Positions 1 through 9,507 of a DNA stretch of 64,000 nt are shown piece after piece. A program made the position numbers and the translations under genes. The notes under the pieces were generated by a model that saw only the letters and a program-made list of their open reading frames with translations, was not told the DNA's origin and did no database searches. This DNA is from Rhodopirellula baltica. Its GTDB lineage: Bacteria; Planctomycetota; Planctomycetia; Pirellulales; Pirellulaceae. Position 1 is the stretch's first letter. Every line of letters starts with the position of its first letter. The stretch lies in the NCBI GenBank assembly GCA_002901265.1, contig PPHI01000042.1:124001-188000 (forward strand), written 5' to 3'.

Positions 1-2648
1 TTATACAGCAGAACCTTCTCCGTTCCGTCTGCTTCTTCGCTACGGATGTTAACCGTCCCGCTACCGACGGCCTTCATCTGAACGCGAGCGATCAAAGATT
101 CCGCTTCGTTTGAGGCGGTCGTCGATGTTGCAGACGCGCCGATTTCGTCGATCAAGCCGTCCGAGAACGTGCCAGTTGGTCCAAGCGTGAACTTGCCCAC
201 ATATTCGATCGAACTACCGCTGACCGGCTCGATGATGTCAGAATCGAACAGGATGTCCGCGTACACACCGAAGACCCCGACGCGGTCAAAACTGCCACGG
301 GCATCGACACCCACCAACTCCAATACAAACTCTTCGCCGACTTCCAAGCTGGTGATGATGTTTCCATCGGTATCACGGGCCACCAGTTTCACTTCGGCAA
401 GCGGCTCGTCCGCGACACCAACGGTAAAGCTTTCCGTCGTCGCATTGCCAGCCAAGTCCGTCGTACGCACCGTGAAAGTATTGTCTCCGATATCTCCGGT
501 GTCTGGCGTCCAAGTAATCACGCCGGTGCTCGAATTGATTGTCGCGCCCGTCGGAGCTTGGGTCAGAACATAAGCGACTGAACCCTCTTCGGCGCTGTTT
601 AGATCCGTCGTGTATGGACGACCGACATTCGCACTTGTCGCTACACCACCGATTACGGAAGCAGGCGCGGTCGTGTCATACGTCACTTGCATCGTCGACG
701 ACAAGGTACTCGTTTCGCCATTGACGGTCTGACGAGCGGCAACGGTGTACACGCCATCGCCCAAAGCCGCAAAGTTATTCGTCGTGATTGTGACACTGGT
801 CCCGTTGGCCGTTGCCGCACCCAAGACCGCGTTGGTTTGAGTGTTGATCAGTTCGACCGTCGCACCGTTGCTCACACCACCGATCGTAAATGCCAACGTA
901 CCGGCATTGGTGATGTTGTCGGTTCCGTTGCTTCCGGTGTCACTGCTGGTTCGAAGATCGATCGATGACGGTGCCGCAGGGCCATCGCCGGACACGAAAT
1001 TAAACGTATAGACCTGGTTGTCGTTGTCGCCGCTGTTGTTACCGGTCACACCTGGCCCAGGCTGGACGCGGGCGTTGACTTGAACAGTACCGGTGAAGCC
1101 TTGCGCAGGGGTGACGGTCAGCAAACCGCTTTGATTCACCGACGCGGTTGCCCCCGTCCCTGTCGAAACGACTTGCGCCGAATACGTCACCGCATCGCCT
1201 TCTACATCGACGCTCACCAACTGCAGATTCGCCGCCTGACCAGCGGGATACTCCGCATCAGTGGTCACCGAATTGCTCAGGTAGGGTTGACTGTTCGCGG
1301 TATCGTTGGCGACATCGACTTCGAACGTCTCGCTGTGCGTGTTTCCATCACCATCGGTCACCGTCACTGTCACGTTCGTTGTCCCGACACTATTCCCGAC
1401 CGGCTTCAACATGATCAGCCCGTTCTCGGTATCGTTGAACACGTCGATCGTATTGATCGCGATGTCCGTCGTGGGACGATCCGATGAATTGACCGCGTGA
1501 TTGCTGATCGCCTCACGAACGTCAAAGCCTTCGATCAACTGGCCAAAGACACTATGGTTGAAGTCCAAGAAACGCGTCGGCACTTCGGTGACGAAGAACT
1601 GCGAATCGTTCGTGTCGTCGGATGACTTGGCAAACGACAGCACGCCGGTTCGGTTGTGTTGCAGTTCGGGATTGAAATCGTCGTCAAAGTCACCCAAAGT
1701 CGATCCGCCCGAACCGGTCCCCGTCGGGTCACCACCTTGGATCACAAAGCCATCGTCCACGCGGTGGAAAATGATTCCGTCATAAAAGTCGTCCTCTGCC
1801 AACTCAATCACCCGGCCGGTCGCCAGCGGAGCACGCTGTTCAAACAATTGGAACACCATGTCGCCATAGGTTTCCATATCGATCCGAATCGAACGGTTGC
1901 CGCTCAGTACCGTCGCGTCCAACAAACTGGGGTCCGCAACCGATACGGTGACGGTCAACGGCCCGCCATTCGGATCGTAAGCGTCAACGGGAATGTGCAG
2001 GGGAGATCCGATCAGCACCGTTTGATCACCGATATCGGCGAAGGTCGGATCCTCACTTGTCGGAATGGGCACGCCACTGCGGTCGCTGATCTGTTGCAGC
2101 GTCAACACGCCGGTTTCGCGGCTGTTGTCTGGAAAGACCCAAGTGGGATATGCGGTGATGTTGTTGTCGGTTCCGATCTGCCCGATCGTGCGGTCAGGAT
2201 TCGTGACCTCAATGAACGGTAGGTATTTGTAGCCGTCTTGAAACAACGCTTTCTGCTCCGAACACGCCGGGCACCAATTCGCGCCAAAAAACTTGACGTC
2301 CGCCGCGGTGAGGTCTTTGGCAAACTGAACCAAGTCGGGTGCCGCTTCGCCTTCGGCGGCTGTATTGGTCGTCAGCGAAGCACTCGCGATCAACGCCACC
2401 TCACCGGATGTGTCGCGGGTGTCGACAGGCCCCAAGATGCTTTCGTCCAGCCCTGCGACGTCACCGGCGAGCAACTGTCGTGTCTCCAAACCCTCAAGTA
2501 CCAAACGCTGGTTGCGACGTGGCCGCGGGATCGCCTTTGCAGAACCGCCGCGTCGCGCGGTGCCATCATGCTTCGAGGCGCCGATAAGATCGCCGAGCAA
2601 ACGTGAAAGCTGGTTTCGGCGGGCAGATTGGTTGCGACCTTTAGACAT
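1..2648 (-). CDS. Exported thioredoxin-like / cyclophilin peptidyl-prolyl isomerase fusion with Ig-like repeats (3' end outside window)
   Basis: The gene reads leftward from an ATG at 2648 and stays open to the window edge (882 codons visible). Residues 50-62 carry LEGLETRQLLAGD, an LEPR-xLL-like motif found near the N-terminus of many exported planctomycete proteins. Residues 108-195 resemble a thioredoxin fold, with WCPAC at 125-129 and a likely cis-proline in YPTW at 167-170. Residues 252-400 are a cyclophilin-type isomerase domain, with FHRVDDGFVIQGGDPTGTG and GVLSFAKSSDDTNDSQFF. Beyond this lie beta-rich cadherin/Ig-like segments (for example SYSA-, ITWTPDTGDIGDNTFTV-type repeats) and a final segment that resembles a cohesin-like or adhesin domain. 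The likely role is folding or disulphide chemistry on surface or secreted proteins, but this is inferred from domains only. The first two CxxC-like cysteines are the only obvious redox pair. Confidence 0.85.
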   Translation of the reverse strand, partial: MSKGRNQSARRNQLSRLLGDLIGASKHDGTARRGGSAKAIPRPRRNQRLVLEGLETRQLLAGDVAGLDESILGPVDTRDTSGEVALIASASLTTNTAAEGEAAPDLVQFAKDLTAADVKFFGANWCPACSEQKALFQDGYKYLPFIEVTNPDRTIGQIGTDNNITAYPTWVFPDNSRETGVLTLQQISDRSGVPIPTSEDPTFADIGDQTVLIGSPLHIPVDAYDPNGGPLTVTVSVADPSLLDATVLSGNRSIRIDMETYGDMVFQLFEQRAPLATGRVIELAEDDFYDGIIFHRVDDGFVIQGGDPTGTGSGGSTLGDFDDDFNPELQHNRTGVLSFAKSSDDTNDSQFFVTEVPTRFLDFNHSVFGQLIEGFDVREAISNHAVNSSDRPTTDIAINTIDVFNDTENGLIMLKPVGNSVGTTNVTVTVTDGDGNTHSETFEVDVANDTANSQPYLSNSVTTDAEYPAGQAANLQLVSVDVEGDAVTYSAQVVSTGTGATASVNQSGLLTVTPAQGFTGTVQVNARVQPGPGVTGNNSGDNDNQVYTFNFVSGDGPAAPSSIDLRTSSDTGSNGTDNITNAGTLAFTIGGVSNGATVELINTQTNAVLGAATANGTSVTITTNNFAALGDGVYTVAARQTVNGETSTLSSTMQVTYDTTAPASVIGGVATSANVGRPYTTDLNSAEEGSVAYVLTQAPTGATINSSTGVITWTPDTGDIGDNTFTVRTTDLAGNATTESFTVGVADEPLAEVKLVARDTDGNIITSLEVGEEFVLELVGVDARGSFDRVGVFGVYADILFDSDIIEPVSGSSIEYVGKFTLGPTGTFSDGLIDEIGASATSTTASNEAESLIARVQMKAVGSGTVNIRSEEADGTEKVLLY

Positions 2649-3154
2649 CTTTGATAACCAAATTCGGTGAAATTCGTCGACGAGCGGACTAACCAGCCTG
2701 CGGCCCAAATACCGGGCAGAAACCAATTCGTCCTAAGCTCAACTAAACAGCAAGGCTCGCCTTGAAGCGGGGATCGACTTGAGGGGGAACTCGCCGTGAC
2801 GCGGCTACGTAGGCAGCGGGTACAGGTGTTGTGTGAGCACACGTGTTAAGCGGGTACTCTAGGAAAGCTGCCGTGCAAGTTTTTTCAACTCCATCACGGC
2901 TGCAGTTGGGGCATTCGGCAAGCGACCGTGCTTGGGCTGAGGAAATCCGTCACAACCGGTACCTTTTGACACGCTACGTTCGACGCACCACCGACAGCGA
3001 TGGTTCCGGCGAAGCGAACCGGTGAATCGAACTGACGCAAAATTCCCAGCTTCCCTGAATGCACAAAAGTCCATCGATTTCGCGAAACGCCGCAATTCAT
3101 CGGTGAAACGCCGCTGCTTGGAGAATCGAATGCCGCTCGGCGGATCACACGTGG
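2649..3154. other. 506-bp intergenic region, no gene seen
   Basis: The region lies between the start of the leftward cyclophilin fusion and the 3' end of yidD, so it must hold the promoter of the former. Short open frames exist on both strands, but none has a recognisable domain, good start signal or plausible composition. I see no convincing hairpin or repeat. Confidence 0.5.
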
Positions 3155-3394
3155 TCAGTCAGCCGACTTTCCGGGCGACTTTTGCGGTGGCGGATCGTGG
3201 CCACCTGGATGCAGTGGGTGGCACTTCAAAAGTCTCACCGCCGCATAAAAACAACCCTTCAGCGGGCCGCAATTGCGGATCGACTCCAACGCGTACTGGC
3301 TGCACGAAGGCTGGAACCGACAGCGGGGTGGGAAGAGCGGGCTGATGTACCGCTGATAGATGCGAATCAAACCGATGAGAGCTTTGCTAAGCAC
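3155..3394 (-). CDS. yidD: Membrane protein insertion efficiency factor YidD
   Basis: A 79-residue protein starting at a GTG (3394). It has the whole YidD signature: [10 protein letters not shown], then [15 protein letters not shown], then [17 protein letters not shown] with the conserved cysteines. YidD is a small membrane-associated helper of YidC-dependent insertion. The frame stays open upstream to 3502, but that extension is encoded by two copies of a direct repeat (RGDES twice) and is not YidD-like, so the GTG start at the family boundary is preferred. No strong ribosome binding site is visible there. The usual rpmH-rnpA-yidD-yidC context is absent. Confidence 0.85.
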   Translation of the reverse strand: MLSKALIGLIRIYQRYISPLFPPRCRFQPSCSQYALESIRNCGPLKGCFYAAVRLLKCHPLHPGGHDPPPQKSPGKSAD

Positions 3395-3442
3395 GGGTTG
3401 TTGACCGCAAACTGGGACGCCCAGGAGAAGTTGGGCAAAGAA

Positions 3443-3495
3443 GGACTCGTCGCCTCGTCCACGGTGTTTCGAGGAGGACTCGTCGCCTCGTCCAC
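3443..3495. repeat. Pair of 20-bp direct repeats upstream of yidD
   Basis: The 20-mer ggactcgtcgcctcgtccac occurs at 3443-3462 and again at 3476-3495, separated by 13 bp. A related unit may be dispersed in the genome, but no further copy was noticed in this window. It lies in the gap between the HesB/IscA-type gene and yidD. Confidence 0.85.
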
Positions 3496-3535
3496 TACGC
3501 AATCGTGGACGAGGATTGGAGTTTGATTTGGCCGA

Positions 3536-3868
3536 TTAGGCTTGGAACGAGCTGCCGCAGCCGCAGGTTTTCGTTGCGTTCGGGTTGTCGAACGTGAAGC
3601 CTTGCTTTTCCAGGCTTTCGTACCAATCGACGGTCGTTCCATCGAGGTACAGGGCGCTTTTCTTGTCGACAACGACAGCGACGCCGTGGCTTTCGTACTT
3701 CGAGTCCGCTTTGTCGTCAAACTTGTCGTCGAAGTTCAGACGGTATTCAAATCCGCTGCATCCGCCGCCGGCAACTTCAATGCGGAGGACCATGTCGTCT
3801 CCAAAATCGTGTTCCTGGCGGAATCGCTCAACTTCCTGAGCGGCGCGTTCGCTCAATTTGACTGCCAT
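3536..3868 (-). CDS. A-type iron-sulfur cluster carrier (HesB/IscA/ErpA family)
   Basis: A 110-residue protein from the ATG at 3868, preceded by a GAAGG-like site. Cysteines expected for cluster binding are at C37 (GGGCSGFEY) and C102/C104 (TCGCGSSF), the classical A-type arrangement. These proteins receive Fe-S clusters from the scaffold and hand them to apo-proteins in the cytoplasm. The frame is open to 3976, but the upstream extension is not family-like, and the MAVKLSERAA start fits the usual length of about 105-120 residues. No other isc/suf gene is adjacent, so whether it is ErpA-like, IscA-like or SufA-like cannot be decided. Confidence 0.9.
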   Translation of the reverse strand: MAVKLSERAAQEVERFRQEHDFGDDMVLRIEVAGGGCSGFEYRLNFDDKFDDKADSKYESHGVAVVVDKKSALYLDGTTVDWYESLEKQGFTFDNPNATKTCGCGSSFQA

Positions 3869-4143
3869 GGCAGCGTTACCTTCGTAATGTGGACGAATCG
3901 AATGTTTCGTTGTTAGTGTAGTTGCGGGAAAGGGTATTCCACATCTTTCCGGCAGATCGCGTAGCGACTGCTCCAACTACCCGTCATAGTATTCAGCGCA
4001 GCCCTTGCTGCGGCAAGTCTTATCGTCGTCCACCCCCGTGACGATCGACAACAATTCGGCGTTTCGACACCGCAAAACCGAGATCAACGGGGCCCCGCAG
4101 CCCCTCCTGTGGCTGTCCACACACCCTTAGCAACCAAGTTTTC

Positions 4144-5175
4144 ATGCGCCGTATCGGCACTCTCACGAATCCAGACCAAGCGCGTCGTTTTGCCGACTAC
4201 CTGTTTACCCAGTCGATCGATTGCAGCATCAATATCGAGAAACCACCTCAATCCGAGTCGCAATCTTTGGCAAACGAGGTGGCGACGCAGTGCGAGCTTT
4301 GGATCCGTGATGAAGAACAGGTTGACCGCGCCCGAGAGGAGCTGAAGTCCTTCCAGGACAATCCTCAAGCCGAAAAATACAAGGTTGCGAGCCAAGCCAA
4401 CCAACTTCGCCAAGAGAAAGCTTCGGAGGAGATCCGTAAAAAAAAGCTGGTTAAAAAAGTCGAACACTCTACGCCACGTGGAGGCCGCCCCGCGTTCGGT
4501 GCTCGCCAGCAATCGACTCCGGTTGTCATTGCCATCATTGCGTTGTCTGTCCTGGCCAGTTTTTCGACCGGATTCGACCGACCACAACGTTCCGGAATTC
4601 CAGGCGAACCTTCCAGTGAGGAAACGGTCCGTAATGCATTGTCGTTCGTTTCGATGGACGACTACATGATCGACGGGGATCCGTACGCATCGATCAAGAA
4701 AGGCGAAGTCTGGCGTTTCGTCACGCCAATCTTCCTGCACGGAAACACCTTTCACCTAGCCTTCAACATGATGGCGTTGTTTTTCCTCGGCTCCGCAATC
4801 GAACGCATCGAAGGCTCCGTTTTCCTGGCGGTCCTCTTCATGGCGTGCGCGATGGCGGGGATGATTTTCCAAATCTCACTCCCGCCCGAAGAATCCTTGC
4901 CCCCAATCCTGCATGGTCTCGCCGGCTCGCATGCTGCGATCGGCGCATCGGGCGGCGTGATCGGCTTGTTCGGTTACCTTTGGATTCGGCCGATGCTTTC
5001 ACGAAGCTACCCGATCGATATCTCGCCAGCGAACGTCGCGTTCCTGCTCGGATACTTGGTGATCTGTATTTTTCTGATCGATCACATCGCCAACGGCGCA
5101 CACCTGGGCGGACTGTTTGCCGGGATGCTGTTTGCCGTGGGTGTTGCAAAAATTCACCCAGGCCGCTTTCCGTGA
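4144..5175 (+). CDS. Rhomboid family intramembrane serine protease
   Basis: A 343-residue protein. Residues 1-125 are a soluble, charged cytoplasmic domain similar to the N-terminal domain of GlpG-type rhomboids, with an RKKKLVKK-rich linker. The membrane core starts near residue 126. Catalytic features are visible: H204 and N208 in FHLAFNMM, the serine S269 in GASGG, and H320 in NGAHLGG, forming the Ser-His dyad. It should cleave transmembrane segments in the inner membrane. It is first in a three-gene operon; its TGA stop overlaps the GTG start of the MATE gene. Confidence 0.93.
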   Translation: MRRIGTLTNPDQARRFADYLFTQSIDCSINIEKPPQSESQSLANEVATQCELWIRDEEQVDRAREELKSFQDNPQAEKYKVASQANQLRQEKASEEIRKKKLVKKVEHSTPRGGRPAFGARQQSTPVVIAIIALSVLASFSTGFDRPQRSGIPGEPSSEETVRNALSFVSMDDYMIDGDPYASIKKGEVWRFVTPIFLHGNTFHLAFNMMALFFLGSAIERIEGSVFLAVLFMACAMAGMIFQISLPPEESLPPILHGLAGSHAAIGASGGVIGLFGYLWIRPMLSRSYPIDISPANVAFLLGYLVICIFLIDHIANGAHLGGLFAGMLFAVGVAKIHPGRFP

Positions 5176-6674
5176 GCTCAGTGAACGCCCAACCGGGCGA
5201 TGCCCAAGCCTCCGAGCCAGCAACGGTGGCAACCGAAAAGGATTCCGTTAGTGGCTACCGACCGGTTCCCGGCGACGACTCGTCTGAACGGGACGGCTCA
5301 CAACAGCGTGATGAGTTACCGGCACCGACGACGATGCGTGGTGCCGCGAGCGAAGTGTTCCGGGTGGCGCTGCCGTTGATGGTCAGCACCGGGATGTTTT
5401 CGATCGTCCTGTTTGCCGACCGAACGCTACTTGGCTTTTTTGATGGCGTCTCGATGAGCGCATCGATGGCCGGAGGAAATTTGTTCTGGGTATTGGTCTG
5501 TGTTCCCGTCGGTGCCGCTTCGATGACCGGTGCGGTGATCGGACAACTGATCGGAAACAACGAAGAACACAAGATCGGGCGACTGCTCTGGCAATCTCTC
5601 TGGATGGCATTGATCACGTCGCCGTGGTTTGTCGTCGCCGGACTGTATGCCGAAGGCCTATTCACGTTTGCCGGGCAAGACCCAACGCTAATCCCCGCAG
5701 AAGCAACGTATCTGCGGTGGCTGATGCTCGGCGGATTAGGGCTGGTGATCGAATCGGCACTCAGCGGATTTTTTAGCGGGACCGAGCGAACGTCCGTGAT
5801 CATGTGGGTTTCGATTGCCAGTGGCCTGCTGAATGTCGTCTTGGATGTAGTGTTGATCTTCGGCTTCGCGGGTTTTCCGGCGATGGGGATTACCGGCGCA
5901 GCAATTGGCAGCGTGCTGGCGTTTTGGTTCAAGGTCGTTTGCTATGCCGCGATCCTCTTCAAGCAGGAGTACCGCGAACGTTATGGAATGCGCAGCGGCT
6001 TTTGCTTCGACATGAAAGTGTTGTGGAACTTCGTCTACTTCAGCCTGCCGAGCGGGTTGATGTATCTAACCGAAGCGAGCTCGTTCACAATCATCGTTTT
6101 AAAGATTGGACAGCTGGGCGACATCCCGCTTCGCGCGACAACGATGGCGATCAACTTTAACATGATCGCATTCATCCCCTTGGTCGGTGTCGCGATTGCA
6201 ACCAGCGTTTTGGCAGGTCGTCATTTGCTGCAAAACGGCCCTGCGTTTGCGATGCGAACCACAATCGCGGCTCTGCTAATCTCGCTGACGTATTCGCTTT
6301 CGTGGGTCGCGATGTACCTTGCCGCTGGCGATTGGCTCCTCTCGCTTTATCGGCTTGGGCCAACCGATCCCAATTCCGATGCGGCGATCGTGATTGCAAG
6401 CACTTTGCTGGGGTTCGTCTCTGCGTATGTCGTCTTCGACGCGGTCCAACTGATCTTGGCTGCGGCCCTCAAAGGCGCCGGTGATACTTGGTTTGTGCTG
6501 CTGACCGGGGCAATTGTCAGTGTCTCGGCAATCGGAATCGGAATCCTAATCGACGACCATCAGGATTCGTTGTACTTGTGGTGGTGGGTCATCACCGCAT
6601 GGATCTGGACGCTTGCTGCCGCGATGGCAATGCGTTTCATCAGCGGACGCTGGAAATCGATGCGGATGGTTTAA
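5172..6674 (+). CDS. MATE family efflux transporter
   Basis: A 500-residue protein if started at the GTG at 5172, which overlaps the rhomboid stop (GTGA) and suggests translational coupling. The first 55 residues are hydrophilic. They are followed by about twelve hydrophobic segments in two related halves, as in MATE-type Na+/H+ drug antiporters (for example ALPLMVSTGMFSIVLFADRT and the second half starting FVYFSLPSGLMYL). An internal ATG at 5335 just before the first membrane helix is an alternative start. The substrate cannot be read from the sequence. It overlaps comB by TAATG at its end. Confidence 0.9.
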   Translation: MSSVNAQPGDAQASEPATVATEKDSVSGYRPVPGDDSSERDGSQQRDELPAPTTMRGAASEVFRVALPLMVSTGMFSIVLFADRTLLGFFDGVSMSASMAGGNLFWVLVCVPVGAASMTGAVIGQLIGNNEEHKIGRLLWQSLWMALITSPWFVVAGLYAEGLFTFAGQDPTLIPAEATYLRWLMLGGLGLVIESALSGFFSGTERTSVIMWVSIASGLLNVVLDVVLIFGFAGFPAMGITGAAIGSVLAFWFKVVCYAAILFKQEYRERYGMRSGFCFDMKVLWNFVYFSLPSGLMYLTEASSFTIIVLKIGQLGDIPLRATTMAINFNMIAFIPLVGVAIATSVLAGRHLLQNGPAFAMRTTIAALLISLTYSLSWVAMYLAAGDWLLSLYRLGPTDPNSDAAIVIASTLLGFVSAYVVFDAVQLILAAALKGAGDTWFVLLTGAIVSVSAIGIGILIDDHQDSLYLWWWVITAWIWTLAAAMAMRFISGRWKSMRMV

Positions 6675-7450
6675 TGAAACAGTCAATCTCGGTCGCATTG
6701 CTACCCTCATTGATCACCTCAGATCTGCGACAAGACGAGACACAGTCGTTGCGGTGCGCGATTGTGATCGACGTGTTGCGTGCAACAAGCGTGATGACGA
6801 CGGCGGGACGAAATGGAGCCGCCAGCTTGCAGACGTGCGGCGAAGTCGACTTGGCACGCGAGCTTGCCGATGGAACTGCCCCGCACCTGCGGCCGCTGCT
6901 TTGTGGCGAGCGAGCTTGTGTGCCGATTAAGGGATTTGACCTCGGAAACTCGCCCGCCGAATATCCGTCCAGCGTGGTTGCCAACCGTCACGTGCTGCTA
7001 ACGACCACCAATGGAACCAAAGCGATCGCTGCGGTTCAACATGCGAAGCGATTGCTGATCGCATCGTTTTTAAACCTGACCGCTACGGTCAATAGCGTGG
7101 CAGATGAACAGGATTTGCTGATCGTCTGTGCCGGCACCGAAGGGCAAATCAGCTATGAAGACGTCTTGCTAGCCGGGGCAATTGTTGACGGGCTAATGCA
7201 GCGAGACACGTCCAACAAGGTCGATGATTCGGCACGAATGGCTTGGGCGTCCTGGCAACAGGCTTGTGCGACCGGCAAACCGCTAGCGGAATCGCTCGGA
7301 CTTTCACTCGGCGGACGAAACCTGCTGCGTGTCGGTTACGCCGAAGACCTTCAACGCTGTGCGGTGATTGACAGCGCGAATGGTATCGTCGAGCGTGATC
7401 CCAAAAATCGATCCGAAGGTGTCGTTACCTTCGGATGGAAGGACGCCTGA
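6674..7450 (+). CDS. comB: 2-phosphosulfolactate phosphatase family protein (ComB)
   Basis: A 258-residue protein whose ATG overlaps the stop of the MATE gene (TAATG). ComB hallmarks are seen: AIVIDVLRATSVMTTA near residues 35-50, GFDLGNSPAEY, LLTTTNGTKA, and CAGTEGQISYEDVLLAGAI. ComB enzymes are Mg-dependent and remove phosphate from 2-phosphosulfolactate. In bacteria without coenzyme M synthesis the physiological substrate is less certain. The remaining sulfolactate genes are not in this window, so the pathway assignment is by family only. Confidence 0.9.
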   Translation: MKQSISVALLPSLITSDLRQDETQSLRCAIVIDVLRATSVMTTAGRNGAASLQTCGEVDLARELADGTAPHLRPLLCGERACVPIKGFDLGNSPAEYPSSVVANRHVLLTTTNGTKAIAAVQHAKRLLIASFLNLTATVNSVADEQDLLIVCAGTEGQISYEDVLLAGAIVDGLMQRDTSNKVDDSARMAWASWQQACATGKPLAESLGLSLGGRNLLRVGYAEDLQRCAVIDSANGIVERDPKNRSEGVVTFGWKDA

Positions 7451-7456
7451 TCAAAA

Positions 7457-8248
7457 CTAACGAAGGCCGTCAGGCAAGATCCCTTCGGCGACTTCGTCGT
7501 CCCACTGATCCATCAGCGGCCAAGACTCGGCGAGTGTTCCGAAGTCGGCCATTTTCAGGTAACCACGCACGCGATCAATCGTACGATTCATAAAGTCTTT
7601 GTCGTTGCGGAAGATTGGCCCGTGACTGGGTGCCAACCACTTCACATCGCTATCACGAATCCGCTCCAACGATTTAATAAACGCCTTGATGTCGCTCCCG
7701 TGGTGGGCATCCACTGCACCGATGCAGCCATCGCGATAGATGTTGTCACCGCTTAGCAGCATGTCACCGACTCGGAACGCTAACTGGCTGTTGGTGTGCC
7801 CTGGCGTATGCCAAACTTCGATTTCCAACGCCCCAACTTTAATAATGTCGCCATCGTTGACTTGATGCTCGACATCAACCTTTGGCATGTCCATTTTCAG
7901 GTTTTGGGCTTCGATCTCCGCCAGCGTCCACAGCGTGTCCCCTTCGGCGAGCGGACGAACCGCGTGCGGGTGCGCCGTCACACTGGTCTTCAAAATATTC
8001 TTGATCTTGGCCAGCCCCTGGATGTGGTCGACGTCGGCATGCGTCGCGATCAACGTTTTGCACTGGGACAGCGGAAAATCCAACTCGCGGATGATATCGA
8101 TGAAATCATCAACGGTTTCTTCGTATCCGATATCAACAAGCGCCCACTCATCGGCGTCATACAAAAGATAAACGTTGCACCCCAAGACTTCGCGGGCTTG
8201 GAAGTTCAGTTCAATGATACCGGGATAGATCGGATTTCGTTCAAGCAT
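7457..8248 (-). CDS. MBL-fold metallo-hydrolase
   Basis: A 263-residue protein from the ATG at 8248 (MLERNPIYPG). Metal ligands of the metallo-beta-lactamase fold are clear: THADVDH at 69-75, HTPGHT with H151, LSGDN with D168, and PSHGP with H209. The family hydrolyses thioesters, lactones, phosphodiesters and similar substrates; nothing points to one substrate. The frame runs further upstream to 8290, but the extra 14 residues look like leader sequence. It converges with comB with a 6-bp gap. Confidence 0.9.
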   Translation of the reverse strand: MLERNPIYPGIIELNFQAREVLGCNVYLLYDADEWALVDIGYEETVDDFIDIIRELDFPLSQCKTLIATHADVDHIQGLAKIKNILKTSVTAHPHAVRPLAEGDTLWTLAEIEAQNLKMDMPKVDVEHQVNDGDIIKVGALEIEVWHTPGHTNSQLAFRVGDMLLSGDNIYRDGCIGAVDAHHGSDIKAFIKSLERIRDSDVKWLAPSHGPIFRNDKDFMNRTIDRVRGYLKMADFGTLAESWPLMDQWDDEVAEGILPDGLR

Positions 8249-8377
8249 CGGTTTTGTATTGCAATTCCAGTTCAACCGCGAACGCCACACGGAAGTGCAA
8301 TTCCAAAAGGCGGCAGGGAACGAATTTGCGCAGGGGATAAGATACGTGGTCAGTCAGTCGGCTGGCCAGTGTAGCGG

Positions 8378-9340
8378 TCAACCCAACGCACTTACTAGAC
8401 CTTGCCGATAGTCCGGAAAGGCCAAGTTTGACATTAGCGACCGGGCCATTTTGCGATTGCAAATTCGCTTGTTGGCCTCACCGCGACGCCGCGGGCTTGT
8501 CGTAGCCGCCGGCGGAACGAAGCTCGGGCTGGGCCCACCGACTTGGCGAGCAACTTCACGATAAAACTCGCCACGCGCCACGGGGTAATGATCCGCCACC
8601 AGCATCAATCGTTGCTGCATCGACGCCCCTTGAAAGGAGTGCGAATCGAGGTAATCCCACGAACGCAGACAAATTTTTGCTGCGTCGTCCACATGAATCA
8701 GATTCAGATAGGTGTCCGGATTTGCTTCAATCGGCTTTCCCGAAGCGATATCCGCCACGCGCGGGATCCGCCCCGGTCCATAGATTCCTGCCAAACGCAA
8801 AACCAAGAACTTGCCGTTCGGACGGTTACGATGCAACTCTTGCTCGGCTTGCAGGTGCACTGCCGCAGCCTCGCGTGTTGGATGGGTCGTGGACGTTTCA
8901 TCCACCCATTCGCCGTTTCGTTGGTGATACACCCCGGTCGTGCTGACGTAGGACACCAGCGCGTCGCTGGGCAAATGCCGCAGTAATCGTCGCAGCCCAA
9001 GGACCTGGGAATCGTATCGTGATACCGGCTTGGCCCCCAAACCGCGAGGGTCATAGGCGACTGCAACCAACACTCGCAATCCTGGGGCGAAAGTTTGCCC
9101 GGAAATGGTGACCGTTTCGCCCTGGGGGGGATCCTGTTCACTAAATGTCCGGGAATCATTCCAATCGAGCAAAATCGGATGGAATCTATCCCGTTTTAGC
9201 TCGTCAAATCGATCGCGATGCCGCGTCGTCGCGAATACGCGATAACCTAATTGTTGAGACAGTCGGGCGACTCGCTTTCCTAGATAGCCTGCCCCAACCA
9301 CCAGCACGTCCTTTTCGCCATTTGACGTTGCAATTTGCAT
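8378..9340 (-). CDS. NAD(P)-dependent epimerase/dehydratase-like SDR protein
   Basis: A 320-residue protein from the ATG at 9340, with AAGG about ten bases upstream. The Rossmann motif VLVVGAGYLGKRVA lies at residues 12-25, followed by VSYVSTTGVYHQRNGEWVDE with the SDR-type Ser/Tyr region, and LVLRLAGIYGPGRIP, typical of extended SDRs of the YeeZ/GalE group. The frame extends upstream to 9532, but that stretch is not conserved-looking and overlaps the divergent protease promoter region. The substrate is unknown. Confidence 0.85.
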   Translation of the reverse strand: MQIATSNGEKDVLVVGAGYLGKRVARLSQQLGYRVFATTRHRDRFDELKRDRFHPILLDWNDSRTFSEQDPPQGETVTISGQTFAPGLRVLVAVAYDPRGLGAKPVSRYDSQVLGLRRLLRHLPSDALVSYVSTTGVYHQRNGEWVDETSTTHPTREAAAVHLQAEQELHRNRPNGKFLVLRLAGIYGPGRIPRVADIASGKPIEANPDTYLNLIHVDDAAKICLRSWDYLDSHSFQGASMQQRLMLVADHYPVARGEFYREVARQVGGPSPSFVPPAATTSPRRRGEANKRICNRKMARSLMSNLAFPDYRQGLVSALG

Positions 9341-9507
9341 CTGTTTTTCGCCTTTGAACACAGGTTGGCTACAATGGGACTCCACGCACAGCATGGCCAT
9401 GCCGAACCCGTTCGCGCTGGCCTTAACGATCCGTGCTGCTGAGCGAGCGAAAACTTGACTGGGCCCGAAAAAATCGGTGCCCTTGGTGCCACCCACGAGG
9501 GACCGCT

